NCBI RefSeq assembly: GCF_001640805.2
Contig: NC_066851.1
Span: forward strand, 23,679,493-23,743,492
DNA length: 64,000 bases
Direction of reading: 5' to 3'
From: Lates calcarifer
Taxonomy: Eukaryota > Chordata > Actinopteri > Centropomidae
Positions 12,585 to 24,641 of this stretch are shown here, piece after piece. Under the pieces are notes generated by a model. The model made no database searches and had not been told where the DNA came from. It was given only the letters and a program-made list of their open reading frames with translations. The first letter of the stretch is position 1. The number at the start of each line of letters is the position of its first letter. Both the position numbers and the translations under genes were made by a program.

Positions 12585-12800
12585 CTCCTTGACTCTGAAG
12601 GATCAGGAGATGGAGGGAGAGAAAAAAGAGAGAAGACAGGGCGATGGGAGAGGATGAAAAACTGAAAGTAAGAGAAAGATGGAGAAACAGAGACAGCAAG
12701 AGGCAAATTTTGAATCTTTTATTGACTATCGTCTTTCAGATTTACTCAGAAACAACAAACAGATAGGGATGAAAAAGAGAAAGATGGAGGGATAAAAGTA
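12585..12800. repeat. purine-rich block
   Basis: GA-rich + strand sequence (GGAGGGAGAGAAAAAAGAGA style words) is split by a short unique TATTGACTATCGTC segment near 12720. Confidence 0.6.
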
Positions 12801-13950
12801 AGGTGAACTATATTTTCTGTCTAGTTTGCATAATGGGCGGTGTCTTTCCCACGTTTCCTCCAATCAGAGCCTTGGGCAAATGCCTCTGATTGGCTGAGAT
12901 GTGAAGGGCACAGCGACCACAGGCGACACTTCTGTGAATTATTAACGAGGAGCATCACTCTATCCATCATTTTAAACACACACACCCTCCCAGATAACTG
13001 TATTAACACAGATATGAATAGAGACGGGCTGAAGGAGGAAAGACAAATCTGTCCGTCTTCTTTATCAGCGTGGTTTTAAACGAGCAGCACTGAACTGGGT
13101 GGTTTCACATTAAGCCGAAGGATTTTATCAGCCAGACGTCCCTTTAGTGTATTTTAATGGGCTCTTAGCAAGGTTAAAGCAGCTGCAGTCTGTCGCTGTG
13201 GCAGAAAAAACTTAAAGCCAACACACTGCGAGTTACACATCTCTAATCCCAGTAAATAAAAACTTAATATCTGACATCTCTGCTGAGCATATTTCACATG
13301 GTCTAGTCAGGTTTCAGATTCATTTATTTCATCGTTGTCTCTGTCTGTTTGCCGGCTCTGATGCTCAGTCCGATACTATGGTGTACAGTTAAAGCATAAA
13401 CTAGCAGCGTAACGGCGAGCTAACACCGGCTGACAGCGCTGTCAGCAGCCCGGCAGGAGAGACACTCCACAGTGCAGCAGGATTTCATTTTTCACACCAG
13501 CCACATAACAAAAGAAAAGTGACTCTTTACATGTCGTGTGTAAAGTATTGGACAGAGACAAGACTCTTTGACTGAGTTTGGATTTAGGAATGAACAATTT
13601 TCTGAATGAACTCTGCACATCTTTCCTCAATCATGGAATCAAGAACATAAAAAGTTCTTCTCTTTGCCCCCCCACCAGCTCTTCATAAAAGTTGAAGACA
13701 CCTGGACACCTGAAGTTCGATGATTGGTTACTTCACTTTATCCTCTTAAAATGTGACTCATTTGTAAACAGAACGACTGCTTCCCCTCTTAATAACTTCA
13801 GCATCACTGAGCAGTGAGTCTCACTTTGTCACCAGCGTGTGGACGAGTCTCTTCAAATGTAAAGTAATGGCGTCGATAAACGGGCCGCTGAAATGCAAAT
13901 ATAAACTACGGGTGTGTGTTGTCGTCAGCTGAGTGGATGGTATGTGGGAG

Positions 13951-14500
13951 CCAGTGTGTGTGTGTGTGTGAGTGTGTGTGTGTGTGTGTGAGGGGTTGAA
14001 GCAGCCCTATTCTCCAGCTGAAGCCTCTCATCCTCTGTGTTTTCATACCGACGCACTGTGAATGTCAAAGAGCTGCATGAAGCCAGGCCTGTCAGTCAAG
14101 GACCGAGTGTGTGTGTGTGAGTGCATTAGAAAGAAACAGAAAGTGTGTGTCCATGTGGACGAGTGCTTGTGTGTGTGTGTCTGCGTGTTTTGTAAGTGTG
14201 GGTTTGCGGAGTGGTGTGTACTCGTGCGTGTGTGTCTGAGAGGGAGAGAGGGAGTGTATTGTGAGTTGCCAGAGGATCTGTGTGAACAGTGATGTGTGAC
14301 AGAGAGAGCGAGAGAGAGATTTGGAGCTCAGAGAGAAAAAGAGTGAGTGATCGAGCTATAGAAAGAGGAGGGGGGGCAGAGAGAAACCAGGCGAGAGGAA
14401 AAAGTGAGAGAGGGAATCGGAGATGGAGAGAAAGACGGGAAACAAAAGAGAGATGCCCAGAGAGACAAAAGTGAGAGAGAGAGAGAGAGAGAGAGCGGTA
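13951..14500. repeat. (TG)n followed by GA-rich and (GA)n sequence
   Basis: Interrupted (TG)n lies at 13951-13991 and TG words at 14106-14240. A purine block covers 14297-14480 and ends in (GA)n at 14472-14495. Confidence 0.8.
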
Positions 14501-15346
14501 GATCGAGGTTGACAGTGCTGTGATCTGTGTCTGACTGCTGGATTTACTGGATCAGACACACACGACACTAAACTCGTCTTTCTTTCTGTCTGTTTCTGTC
14601 CTTCATTCCCTCGCTCTCCCAGTCTTTTGTCCTCCTCCTCTTTCTTTCTTTACTGTCTTGAAGGCATTATGAAAAATTGATAACCTAATAACCTCGCTAG
14701 AAAACGTGTCATTATCCAGAGATCATGGCCTCACACGGAGTGGACTGATTTACTGTCGTTTATCTTCCTTCAGTTAAACTCAGCTCAAACAGGAATTTTG
14801 ATGATTGAACAATCTGCACGTTGGTCCAAGTGCTTTTGAAGAAATTAGCTAATGCTAATGATAATAATAAGAAGAAGAAGAAGCACCTTTCACAGCACAG
14901 CTACACAGAAAACAGGTTAAACAACAAATTTAGGAGCAAATAGAAAAAAGTACAGAAGAGTAAAAAAGGTTTAATCATTTAACAAAGCGTCTGTAAGAGG
15001 CTCGGTCACACTTAGGACCACCTGGCATGTGTGGTGTCAGAAGATCTGAGATGTGCTTCGGTGTGAGTGAGAAGTGATCGATAAAATCTTTAAATCAATT
15101 TTAAGATTAACTGGAAGCTAAAAAGGTGCTGACGCAGTCTTTTTCTTGTTGGTTTCAGACAAGCTGAGGAAAAAGTGCATTTGTTGGGGACTACTTTCAG
15201 CGGCGGATGAATCCACATTTGGTGCTGTACTGAGTATTTGGTGCAGCAGGACAGTGCGTACTCTGCTGCTGGGTACTGCTGCCTTTAACACACCTGCAGT
15301 GTGTTGTTTGTGTCTTTGCAGCCTTTTGATTGGTACCAACACATGT

Positions 15347-15347
<1 letters not shown>

Positions 15348-15382
<35 letters not shown>

Positions 15383-15641
15383 TCCATGTCAGCAGCAGGG
15401 ATTCAGGCTGATCTTGTCTTATATCTGAATGACTGTGGTGAAACTTGCTGGAAACCCTGTCTGTCTCACTCATATACAATCACACACACACACACACACA
15501 CATTTACACTCTTGTTTACTGTGTCCTGCTGGGATGTCTGACAATACAGAGGTGAGGCACAGGGAGAAAATAGAGCTTCTCTTGTTTTCTCTCACCTCCT
15601 GCTTCTCTCCCTCTCTCTCTCCCTCTCTCTCTCTCTCCCTC

Positions 15642-15685
<44 letters not shown>

Positions 15686-15690
15686 TTCTG
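15348..15690. repeat. (TG)n, (CA)n and a long (CT)n/(CCCT) tract
   Basis: (TG)n lies at 15348-15380, (CA)n at 15480-15502, and about 85 bp of CT dinucleotide with periodic CCCT interruptions at 15603-15688. Confidence 0.9.
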
Positions 15691-16194
15691 TTCAGCTCCA
15701 AAACAGCCTGTTTTATCAATAATCTAAATTGTCAAAGCAGCTCACAAAATTACAGACATGTTGTGCCTTTAAACCGCTGTGATGTTCAACGTCTACACAA
15801 CGGTTTAACAGCTCTGATGGTAAAATGTCAGCTGTGAACACTGGTTTCCTCTCCATCTTCATCTTTGCATTTTGCACAGATGACTTTCTGTTTGGACCTG
15901 ATGTACAAGTAAACTACTTACTCACAGTAAACGTCTCGTTCTCGTCCCTTGTTAACTCTGAGATCTCCTCGTCCTTTTCTTCTTTACCTCAGCTCTCCTC
16001 TCCTCTCCTGCTGAATGTCAGAATAACCTTTTGCCCAGACATGAGGAGCGCTTGATTTCTCTTATCTCGCCGGTGACATGCCCACTCACGGGGCTGTTTA
16101 AGCGCGTGGCAAGACGCCCCCGAAACATCAAACGCACCGCGAGCAGTTCAAACGCGGGGCTCCCTTCCAAAAACCTTCCTCTGTAATTCTTCAG

Positions 16195-16344
16195 ATATAA
16201 AGGGACGGCGAGTATCTTTGCTGATGTCACGGCTTTAACCTCGTTCAGCATGGAGGCCCGAGCCGAGGCAGAGTCTGAGGCTGACAGCTCACTCTTCAGA
16301 TTCATCTGCCTCTGTCAAGCCTGCCTCCTTTTGTTGTAGCTGAG
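16195..16344 (+). promoter_or_regulatory. possible alternative promoter/first exon: TATA-like box, short ORF, donor
   Basis: A TATA-like ATATAAAG (16195-16202) is followed at 16222 by TGATGTCA, close to a CRE. An ATG at 16250 opens a 29-codon frame starting MEARAEAESEADSS and ending at TAG 16337-16339. A strong donor TGAG|GTGAGT lies at 16345. This spacing would suit a non-coding first exon with a small upstream ORF. The surrounding 16020-16300 is CpG-richer than its flanks. It may equally be a conserved enhancer with chance matches. Confidence 0.25.
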
Positions 16345-17906
16345 GTGAGTCAGGAGCTAAAGAGACACGTTTTACATCTTTTTCAGACAAATCCCACGTA
16401 TTGTTATCCAGACTCTGGGTCCAAACGCTTCACACCTTACCCAGCTCATCCTGCATGACACTCTGATACAGGAGACATGTCACCTGCTGTAACTTCACAG
16501 AGATATCAGCCTCTTATCAGATATACAGAGAAATCTAAAACCCAGTGTGATTTATTTTTTTAACTCAACATGTTTTATTGGAAACGTTCAGAGTAAATTA
16601 CCATCATCAGTTCAGAGTTCAAAATTTCTTTGCACAGATTTTTTTCACCTTTGATCTTGGAAACAGTCGTATAAGATGGTGTTTGCTCTGGTTTTCTATC
16701 AAAAAGTCTGCATTTGAATTTTCAGAAAAAATGCCATGAAGTGGATCTAAGTGGAGATTTATCAATCAGGAAAGGAGAGAGAGCATGAAATGAAATGAAA
16801 TGTATGTCAGAGGCAGTTGTTTCCCATCATGCATCGAGGCTTTGTGGTAGGAAGTGAGCAGCTCTCATAGGGTTTATAGGGGATTATATAGTTTTGTAGT
16901 CCAACCTGAACGTTAGCATCAGCCTGGTTCCTCCACAAAAAGCAATGGATTTTTCATAGTGTTTTGGATTATTCCAGAAAATAAACTGTGAGCAGCTAAA
17001 GTTTCTGATCCTTCAGGTTTAGTTGATCAGATCATCTTCACAGATGAACACCACTGTTCTGATGTTTGAAGTAAGAAGCTAATGTTAGGCTATAAACCAA
17101 CTACACCACGGTCACATGACGTCAACGTCTCCACCACTAAGCTTCCAACTGGTCATTTCATTTAGCTCTGAGCTCTTCTCCAAAAGCCTTTCTTCTTAGA
17201 AAGTTAGTGAGAGTTTGAAAGAGCGTGAGTAGAAACACAACGAGGCTGTAAAGGTGGACTGGTGGACTGGTGAGTAGATGGGTTTTCATGTTAACGTCCC
17301 CGACAACCTCTGTAGTCTCATTTAGACTCTCGTTAGCAACCGCCTTTTTTAAGACACGTAAAAGCTTCAAACATCAGGAGTGGGGGATTTACTGACCCAT
17401 TTTATGTCCGAGAATAAAACCTGAAAATGTCTTGAGCTTGTGTTAAAACCACAGACCTTATTTCAGACATTTAACCAGAAACACTCTGACTCTGGACGAG
17501 GAACAGGAAGAGCTAACATGCTAACATGCTAATGTACTTCCTGGTCATCAGGATTGTGCTGCTGATGTCGTCATGACATCACAGTAGGTCAGGTGTGAGA
17601 AGCTGACTCAGTGTGTCTTTAATGATGCTGATCTCCGGTGATCAAATCTGAGCAGGTCTAACACGTTTCAGATGAGTCTCTTTTTTTTTATGCTGCCATA
17701 GCAACGGCCGGTTTATCATCATGTTTGAGGTTGAGTCTACGAGGATTATGGGTAGTTGTTAGGAAGTGAGGTGACATTTTGTCAGAGCTCTTGCAGGCAG
17801 TGTTTGTGGACAGAAAGAATGAGAGACGAGAAAATAAAAACAGAAACTGACAGAGAAAGAGTGTGTATGCTCTTTCATGCTTTCATGCACAGATTTATCG
17901 CGCTTG

Positions 17907-17908
<2 letters not shown>

Positions 17909-17941
<33 letters not shown>

Positions 17942-18113
17942 ATGTAATTTGTACATGAGCTTTTATGTCTGTGTGTGTGTGTGTGTGTTTATACTGTGGA
18001 GTGGTTCTACCTGTAAATGTCAGGCAGCTGTCCTCAGCGGCTGACAGCTAAGAAATCAGCAGTAAATCAGGCCGGTAGTTCAGCTGAAGAGGTGATTAAT
18101 AAACATGTCATCT

Positions 18114-18166
<53 letters not shown>

Positions 18167-18189
18167 CCCCCTTGCAGACCTTATTATCT

Positions 18190-18222
<33 letters not shown>
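17909..18222. repeat. TG tracts and (GA)n
   Basis: (TG)n lies at 17909-17941 and 17970-17988, a 50-bp (TG)n at 18115-18164, and (GA)n at 18195-18221. The TG then GA order within 30 bp is a compound microsatellite. Confidence 0.9.
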
Positions 18223-18227
<5 letters not shown>

Positions 18228-18493
18228 CATGACAGCGATGGAGAGAAACGTGTCAATGGACAGAGAAAGGTGAAAAAGTGAAAATGAGAACGAGGCCGTG
18301 TCACGGTTGATTTACAGTAACAGGAGAAGTCTCCTTTAAAAAAACACAACACTGTGTCTGCTCTGAAACAAAGGCAGCTTCACTTTATATTCCTTCTCTT
18401 GTTTTATTTCTCTGCTGCTTTATTTTCATCCTGTTGATTCAGTTCTAATGAGGGCAGAGATTTTTTTCCCACTTTGCATCTGTCTGAGGACAC

Positions 18494-18494
18494 G

Positions 18495-18525
<31 letters not shown>

Positions 18526-18533
18526 GGGGGGTC
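18494..18533. repeat. (TG)n with terminal G9
   Basis: (TG)n at 18494-18524 runs straight into a G-run at 18524-18532, a compound slippage-prone site. Confidence 0.9.
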
Positions 18534-18599
18534 CTGTTGAGATCTGAATCACAGCAGAGGACTCAGGTCACTGCTTTTTTTCTGTCGTTCTTAAAACAA

Positions 18600-18840
18600 A
18601 AAGAGAGATGCTGAGGCTTCGCCCTTCATCACACTTAGTGCTGCGACTGTGCCGCTCTCTAATGGAACTTCATCCATTTCAAATGACAGAATCCATTACG
18701 GCCTGCATGCACCGCTCTGCAGTGCAAGTGTTGCATGCGCTGGATTTATTCTTGTTATTTGCTGATAATGTGTGCAAACTAAACTCAGCCACATGTTTTT
18801 TTCCCTCCTCGTGCTCTCGCTGATGATTAACTGGAGAAGA
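18600..18840. promoter_or_regulatory. candidate conserved non-coding element
   Basis: Non-repetitive sequence includes CTCTCTAATGGAACTTCATC, CATTTCAAATGACAGAATCC (TGACAG, Meis/Pbx-like), GCACCGCTCTGCAGTGCAAG, TTGCATGCGCTGGATTTATT and ATTTGCTGATAATGTGTGCA. No protein similarity is recognised in any frame. Confidence 0.35.
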
Positions 18841-19419
18841 GGTCGTGGATGTTGAAGGTTTAAGAGAAAAGAAATGAATTTAAACACGAAGCATGGTCAG
18901 AGGGATAATTACTACAGTTTGTACAAGAGGTTCTGTTTTTAAACTACAAACAGCTGCTGATCACATCGACTACTGGGTGTTTTTGTTGAAGCTGATATTA
19001 TCACAGTCAAATCCTGTTCTGTACTCAGACCAGGTGCAGGATAACGTCTGGGGAAAAAGCAACAATTTGATTCTGTTCAACAGGTAAACAGGCAACATGA
19101 TGAAGGTCGAGGTGAGAGTTCATCCAAACCTCCAAAACACTCGCTCCATTTACATTATTAAAAGATATGTGAAGAGAAAGGTGCAGAAACCTGTGAAAGA
19201 TGTGGATGCTCTGTGCATCATTTTTGACTTTTTAGTTGTGAAACAGAGCGACCTGTTAAACTATATTTAACATACAGTGATAGAACACTGCGCTGGCTGT
19301 GTGTTAAATGTAGTTTTGTTCCATTTGTCTTTAAATAACAGTGATGTGTGTGGTAAACTCTGTTGTGTTGTTCAGATGGTGAGTTGAGTAGTTTGTGTGT
19401 TAAAGTGAGGTGTGCGTGT

Positions 19420-19470
19420 TGTGTGTGTGTTTCAGCTGCACTGCAGACATGTCAGGAAGCTCAGATAGAG

Positions 19471-19500
<30 letters not shown>
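19420..19500. repeat. (TG)n tract
   Basis: (TG)n lies at 19471-19500, with scattered TG words from 19380 and on to 19720. Confidence 0.85.
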
Positions 19501-19504
<4 letters not shown>

Positions 19505-20619
19505 CCGTCACCAGGGGTTCAATTTACACACTGTTTGTACACCTGTGCTCCTGTGTGTGTGTGTACCTGTGCATGTGTGTTGTACTTCAGTCTTTGTGAG
19601 GACCAATTATTTTTCAAGCATCAGGACAGTTTGTCCAGTTCTCACTCCTTCAAACGGCCGTGTGTGTTAACACACACTTTTTAACACTGTTTGTCTGCAT
19701 GTGTGTATCTGTGTGTATTAAAGGTGTGTGTCTGTCAGCTCCTGCAGGAAATAAACCTTCACAGGGAGAGTGAGGACGTCAGCAGCTCGTTATGTCTGAT
19801 CATGTCAGTAATCGTTTGTTTAATCCTCCCTGAACATTAAATATTAGACTTAGTTTAAAATCTGAGCCGTCATTTATTTCCCCGCTGCAGAACAAACTCC
19901 AGCTCACTGATCCTTTATTTAAGCAGGTGACAGCCCACCTGAGAGAACCAGTCACATCTATGAAGGAAGCTTTGAAAAGCTTCTTAATGATGATCACACA
20001 GGACGGAGAGCACACGTCTCTTATTTACAAGATGCATCGAGCTATAAAGTGCAAAGTTGTGGTTTAACACAGAGACCTGATGCTATCAGACAGAACAATA
20101 TGCTCATGGATGTTTTTGTCGTTTGTGTTTAGATCATTCATCTTAAAAGCTTCAGCTCAGTTGCTGCTTTAAAACTCTGACTCTAACTTGAAGTTAAATC
20201 TGTTGTTTAAACCTGATACTCTGAGTTAAAACACTGGGTTAAAACCTAAAGTCATTGCCTTCTTTATTTTCTCCCTCCACAGCTCAGGCCTTAAACAGCA
20301 CGTCTCTGTTTTTCCTCACATTTTCAAATTGTCCAAAAACGTCCTCAGTGCTTTTTAAATGCTGATTTTCCAAAAATGTCCTCACTTTCCAGAAACATCC
20401 TCAGTTTCTAAATATGTCCTCACACTCAAGATCTCAGATTGGTCCTCACAAAGACAGAAGAAAACACACACACACACACTTTACACACTGTTGTGTTTCT
20501 GAGGGGATTTGGTTTCAGAGTAAAACCCTCTCCTCTAGCTTTACTGCTGCACTGGAGCAAGACTGACCGGCTAAACCTGGACCAAAACATCCCGACCAGC
20601 TGGGGACAAAGTGTGTGTC

Positions 20620-20835
20620 CGTGTGTGAGTGTGTGTTGTGTGTGTGTCATTATGTGTGTGTATACCACAGGGTGTGGATTTGACCGTGCCCTGGAAGTGT
20701 TTGAACATTCTCATAACAAACAGGGGTTACAGCGAGTAAACAGGGGAACAGGAGTGTGTGCACTTCTTGTTTACGTCTATGTGTGTCGTATGTGTGTGTG
20801 TGTGTGTGTGTGGTGTGTTTGTGTGTGTGTGTGGT
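20620..20835. repeat. interrupted TG cluster
   Basis: TG-rich segments lie at 20609-20660 and (TG)n with GGTG interruptions at 20786-20833. Confidence 0.85.
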
Positions 20836-20859
20836 GTCAGCGCTGCTCGCTAAACTGAC

Positions 20860-21185
20860 ACATTTTCAATCACATGGTTTATTCCGGGGAAATTGTCGAA
20901 AAAGAGGGAAAAGGGCAGATTTCTGCGGCTCTGTGGGGCTACAATAGGACAAGCCAGGATTAGTTTTTCACTTTGTGTGTGTGTGTGTGTGTATGCGTGT
21001 TTGAGCGCACAAGTGTGTGTGTGTGTGTGTATTCTCAGACAATGCCCTGGTAGCCAATTTGTAATATATAGTCGGCCTTGAAAAATGGCCCAGATCTCCC
21101 CTTCGCTGTCTGCAATTTAGCTCTGCCGGCGCCCAGCAATACCCATTGTACTGCCTCCCACCACTGCCATTTTGGCCTGATGGAG
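20860..21185. promoter_or_regulatory. candidate conserved non-coding element, interrupted by TG repeats
   Basis: Two complex blocks flank TG tracts at 20973-21030. The left block (20860-20970) has CATTTTCAATCACATGGTTT, CCGGGGAAATTGTCGAAAAA and GGCTACAATAGGACAAGCCA. The right block (21035-21180) has TCAGACAATGCCCTGGTAGC, CAATTTGTAATATATAGTCG, GGCCTTGAAAAATGGCCCAG and CCAGCAATACCCATTGTACT. Multiple ACAAT/ATTGT Sox-type words and the inverted GGCC..GGCC context are visible. No gene is recognised. Confidence 0.35.
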
Positions 21186-21199
21186 TGTGCGTTTGTACC

Positions 21200-21372
21200 G
21201 TGTGTGTGTGTGTGTGTGTTTGTTTACTTGCTTATGTGCATCTCAGTGTGCATTTACCCATGAGTCTGTCTTTTTGTGTGCGTGGCGGCGTGCGCGAGCC
21301 AGCGACTGTGTTTATACTCAGGTTATTGAATTTCTGTTTCTGAGCCACAGTGTGCATGTGCGATTATGCAAG

Positions 21373-21403
<31 letters not shown>

Positions 21404-21421
21404 TGTGTGTGTGTGTGTGTT
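21200..21421. repeat. TG microsatellites
   Basis: (TG)n lies at 21200-21219 and at 21371-21421, the latter interrupted once by GGTG. Confidence 0.9.
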
Positions 21422-21509
21422 TGATGCAGTGCAGTTACTCGTCCACTCTCCAAAATGACAGAAAGACACCTGAAGGCATCAATCTGGAACTAATGGACAG
21501 ACTGTTGAA

Positions 21510-22078
21510 AAAGAGAGAGAGAGAAGAAGTGAGGATGGAGGGATGAGGGATGGAGGGGTGGGGAAAGGAGGAAAGAGAGGGAGTGGTTTGTAAAAAGAGG
21601 GATGGACAGTCACACAGGAGGCAGATGGAGGTAAAGAAAACATGACAAAGAAGTGAAGGAAAGGAAAATGGAGAGAGAGAGAAAGGGAGCAGACTGATAA
21701 GGATGAAGGGAGGAAAAACAGGGAGGAGACGTGAAAAAGAAAGAGAGGAATTATATAAAGAGAGATGAAATGAAGAGAGAGAATGGCAAGAGGTAGAAGA
21801 GGAAGGAGGTAAAGAGGGATAGAGGAACAATTTACAGGATGACTAGAGAGTGGAGGAGAAGGAGGAAAGGAAAGAGAGAAAGCTGGAACAGGAAGAGATG
21901 AGGGGAGGAGTGGTGAAGAATGTAAGGAGATGAAGAGGTGATGGGGGAGCAGGAGGAAATAAAGTAAAGGGAAAAAGGTAAAGAGAGAGAGAGAATAAAG
22001 AAAGATGGAGAGAAATGAAGCGATTCAGAGTAAAAAGAGAGAGAAGCGATGTGATTGGTGGCCTGAAAACCTCTCTCT
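21510..22078. repeat. ~570-bp polypurine block
   Basis: The + strand is mostly A and G from about 21510 to 22075 (GAGGGATGGAGGGGTGGGGA, GAAAGAGAGGGAGTGG and similar), ending at a short (CT)n at 22072-22084. The minus strand gives long but meaningless Ser/Leu/Phe/Pro frames. Strand asymmetry of this length can form triplex (H-DNA) structures. Confidence 0.8.
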
Positions 22079-22156
22079 CTCTCTGCAGATAGAGATCGTT
22101 TCACCAAAGGTCTCTGTTCTGTTAATAGGAGACACAGCAGAGTGGAGAGGTCAGCT

Positions 22157-22157
<1 letters not shown>

Positions 22158-22189
<32 letters not shown>
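22158..22189. repeat. (TG)n tract
   Basis: Sixteen TG units follow CAGCTGAG. Confidence 0.9.
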
Positions 22190-22190
<1 letters not shown>

Positions 22191-22899
22191 CTGACCAATC
22201 AAAAGCTGTCTTAGATTAAAAGAAAAAAACCTCTGGGCTTTATTTTCCTACGTCCCGGTGCCGAGGAGCAGAGAGCAGGAAACACACTGTGTGTGATACT
22301 ACAGTTCCAAGTGTGAACTTTGACCCTGTCTCTATCCCTGAATCTGATTGGACAGTGACAATCCAATCGCAAAGTAGCGTCCAATCAAAGGTCCCATTAT
22401 TTTCTCCAGCATCATCAAATATAATGAAGCTGACCTGCAGGCCTCTGCTCCCTCTCCTTTAGCTCTGGCTTTGGTCTCCACCTCCTCCTGAGGGAACTCA
22501 GCTGAACTCGAGGCTGATGAAAACAGATGGTAACTCTCTGCAGGTTTTCAGCTGAGTGACATTTGATCAGCCTGTTGATATAGAAATACTGATTAGCTCA
22601 GTGTTAATGTGCCTTTTCTTTTCCCTCAGTCAGTCATATCACACTCACCTACTCACCCTGAGATGAAGTGTTAGTTAATATCAGGAGCAGTGGAGTCATG
22701 CTGCAGTGAATACCTTCAGCCTCTGATAATCCACTTGTTTCTGTTACATGGGCTGAGAGTTGATGTGATAATGTCTGTGTTGAGTCAGACTCTCCGTCTC
22801 TTGAAACCTGCTTAAACCTTGTTGTACAATCAGTAAAGTACGCCGGCCTCAGCCACAGAACAAACCTGCTTTTCTTCTTGCAGATGGCTGCGTTCTTTT

Positions 22900-23640
22900 T
22901 TATCTTTCATTGTTTTTTTTTCCTCTCCTTCCTCCCCGACAGCAGTGATATGTTTCCTAGTCATGCATCAAGAGATCAAATCTAAAAGTAATACAATCTC
23001 TGGACTTACATCTCGGTGGTTTAATTTGAAAACCAACTCTCTCTGCCTTCTCCCGTAGCTTTAAAACTGAAATAAGTTATGCTGGCGGTGCCCTCGCCTC
23101 ACCCTCTGACAAGAACAATAGCGGCCGGCTCGCCTCAGAAAACTGTGTTTTACAATAATACTCGTCCACAAAGCAAGACCGACAATGTCAATGGTTTTAT
23201 GGTGCGCTACACAGTGCAGCTAATGTTCTCCAGCAAGCCAGCACCGCTTCACTGCCTCTCCCTCTCTCTCCTCCTCCTCCCTGTCTCTCCCGGTGTGTCT
23301 CGCCCTCTTTCCGCCTTCTATTTTTTTCTCCTCTCCTCCTCTCTTTTATTCTCCTCGGCTCTCCCTCGCTCCCTCTCTTCGTATGAAAAATCCATTCCGG
23401 CATGGGTTTTGACAGCCTGTCTTTGGTGGGTGTGTAAAATTCAAATAATTCACTGTGCATAGACAGTCACTTTGGGGCTGCTTTGTATTTTGTATTTGAC
23501 TCCGTGTCACTTCGCCTGCCTGTCGAGTCCCAGTCGGCAGCGTTTAGCTTTTCCAAAAAAAGAAGAAAAAAAACACCACCAACCTGGAGGTTTATTTATT
23601 TTTGTGAATATTTCCAAAGGCGGGAGCTGTTAGTCGACCA
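22900..23640. promoter_or_regulatory. candidate conserved non-coding element cluster
   Basis: Complex sequence surrounds a CTCC-rich middle (23260-23380). The left part has CTAGTCATGCATCAAGAGAT, GTTTTACAATAATACTCGTC and GACAATGTCAATGGTTTTAT (ACAAT-type words). The right part has ATGAAAAATCCATTCCGGCA, AAATTCAAATAATTCACTGT and CCTGTCGAGTCCCAGTCGGC. An open frame crosses it but shows no domain or codon bias. Confidence 0.35.
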
Positions 23641-24530
23641 GCCGCGCTGACGGGTTCGTCTCAAAATGACACTTAAACCAGAGATTGTAGTTTGAGTGAA
23701 CTGATGATTAGAAGACTTTTCTTCATGGGTGAAGGACGATAGAAATGAGTTTAAAGTAAGTTTGAAAAGAATTTAAACCATGAACACAGTTTTCCTCTTG
23801 TCTCACCTTGTTCCATCAAAGAGTCAAATATTGAAATGAAGGCTGGATCACCAACCTCAAACTCTCACTCTGGTTCTGCTCCCAGGAGAATTAGAAATGG
23901 GGATAAATAGTGTTTCAGTGTTTAGATGTGTTTTTATTTGTTCACACATCCACATTCTGTGCTTCACAACACAGACTGAGGAGATTTATAAATGGAAGTG
24001 AATGTGGGAGATGTTTTTTCCCTGCAGAACTTATTTGGTTGTGATCATACTCTACCTGATATTTGCAAACCAAACCAGTGAAGTGACCGTTCTGACACCA
24101 AAGACTTAGACCACATCACTAATTCCTGATGTTATGCACATTTTCCCAAAGTCACTCTGACATATTCTGTATTTTTGGAAAACTTTGGGATCTTTTCTAA
24201 ATTTGAAATCATATTCTGTGAGTTTGAACGGGCGGCTGTGTGTTGATGGGATCAGGTTGTTGATTTGATCCATCATCTGTTTGTGTTGTCAGTATTTTAG
24301 ATGGATAAGCTCATTATGAAGGTCCACACCTTTTTTGTTTTTGTTTGTTTGTTGTTGCCCACTGAGCTGGAGATGCCCAACTTTCCTCCACATGAATCTG
24401 TTACCAAATTTACTGCTTGTCTAAATATATTTTGCAATGATTAATTTTATGTTGTTTTCTTGTTTTGTGTCCTCTGCTCTGTCTCCTCCATGTTTCCTCC
24501 CTCTCACTCATCGTTTCTGTCTCTTATGTT

Positions 24531-24578
24531 TCCTCCTCCTCCTCCTCCTCCTCCTCCTCCTCCTCCTTCTTCTTCTCC
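24531..24578. repeat. (CCT)n trinucleotide tract
   Basis: Sixteen or so CCT/CTC units shift to TTC at the end. It lies 65-110 bp before the candidate cassette exon and could extend its pyrimidine-rich acceptor context. Confidence 0.9.
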
Positions 24579-24641
24579 TGCTCGTTGTGTCTTACGGCTG
24601 TCGTTAAAGAACCTCTTCACGTTTTTTTGTGTGTTTCACAG

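Larger units (their letters stand above)
1..24641 (+). other. npas3: intron of npas3 (left part), no assignable coding exon
   Basis: This stretch lies upstream of the candidate cassette exon and of the bHLH exon on the same strand, so it is inferred to be npas3 intron. The open frames within it are simple-repeat artefacts or short runs without codon bias. The microsatellites, purine blocks and complex islands inside it are listed separately. The stretches 1850-3240, 6480-7270, 7880-8400, 8810-9590, 10320-10990, 11460-12580, 12800-13940, 14520-15340, 16360-17900, 18840-19460, 19510-20780, 22200-22900 and 23640-24520 show ordinary AT-moderate intronic sequence in which I see nothing else. Confidence 0.6.

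Noticed and set aside
16018..16305. 95-codon minus-strand open frame in a CpG-richer island
   Set aside because: The peptide resembles nothing I know and has no splice or start context. The island is better described as a possible regulatory region or first exon on the + strand.
22085..22150. Possible short exon after (CT)n TGCAG
   Set aside because: The acceptor-like site is a by-product of a CT microsatellite, and the following sequence has no protein match and only a weak donor.
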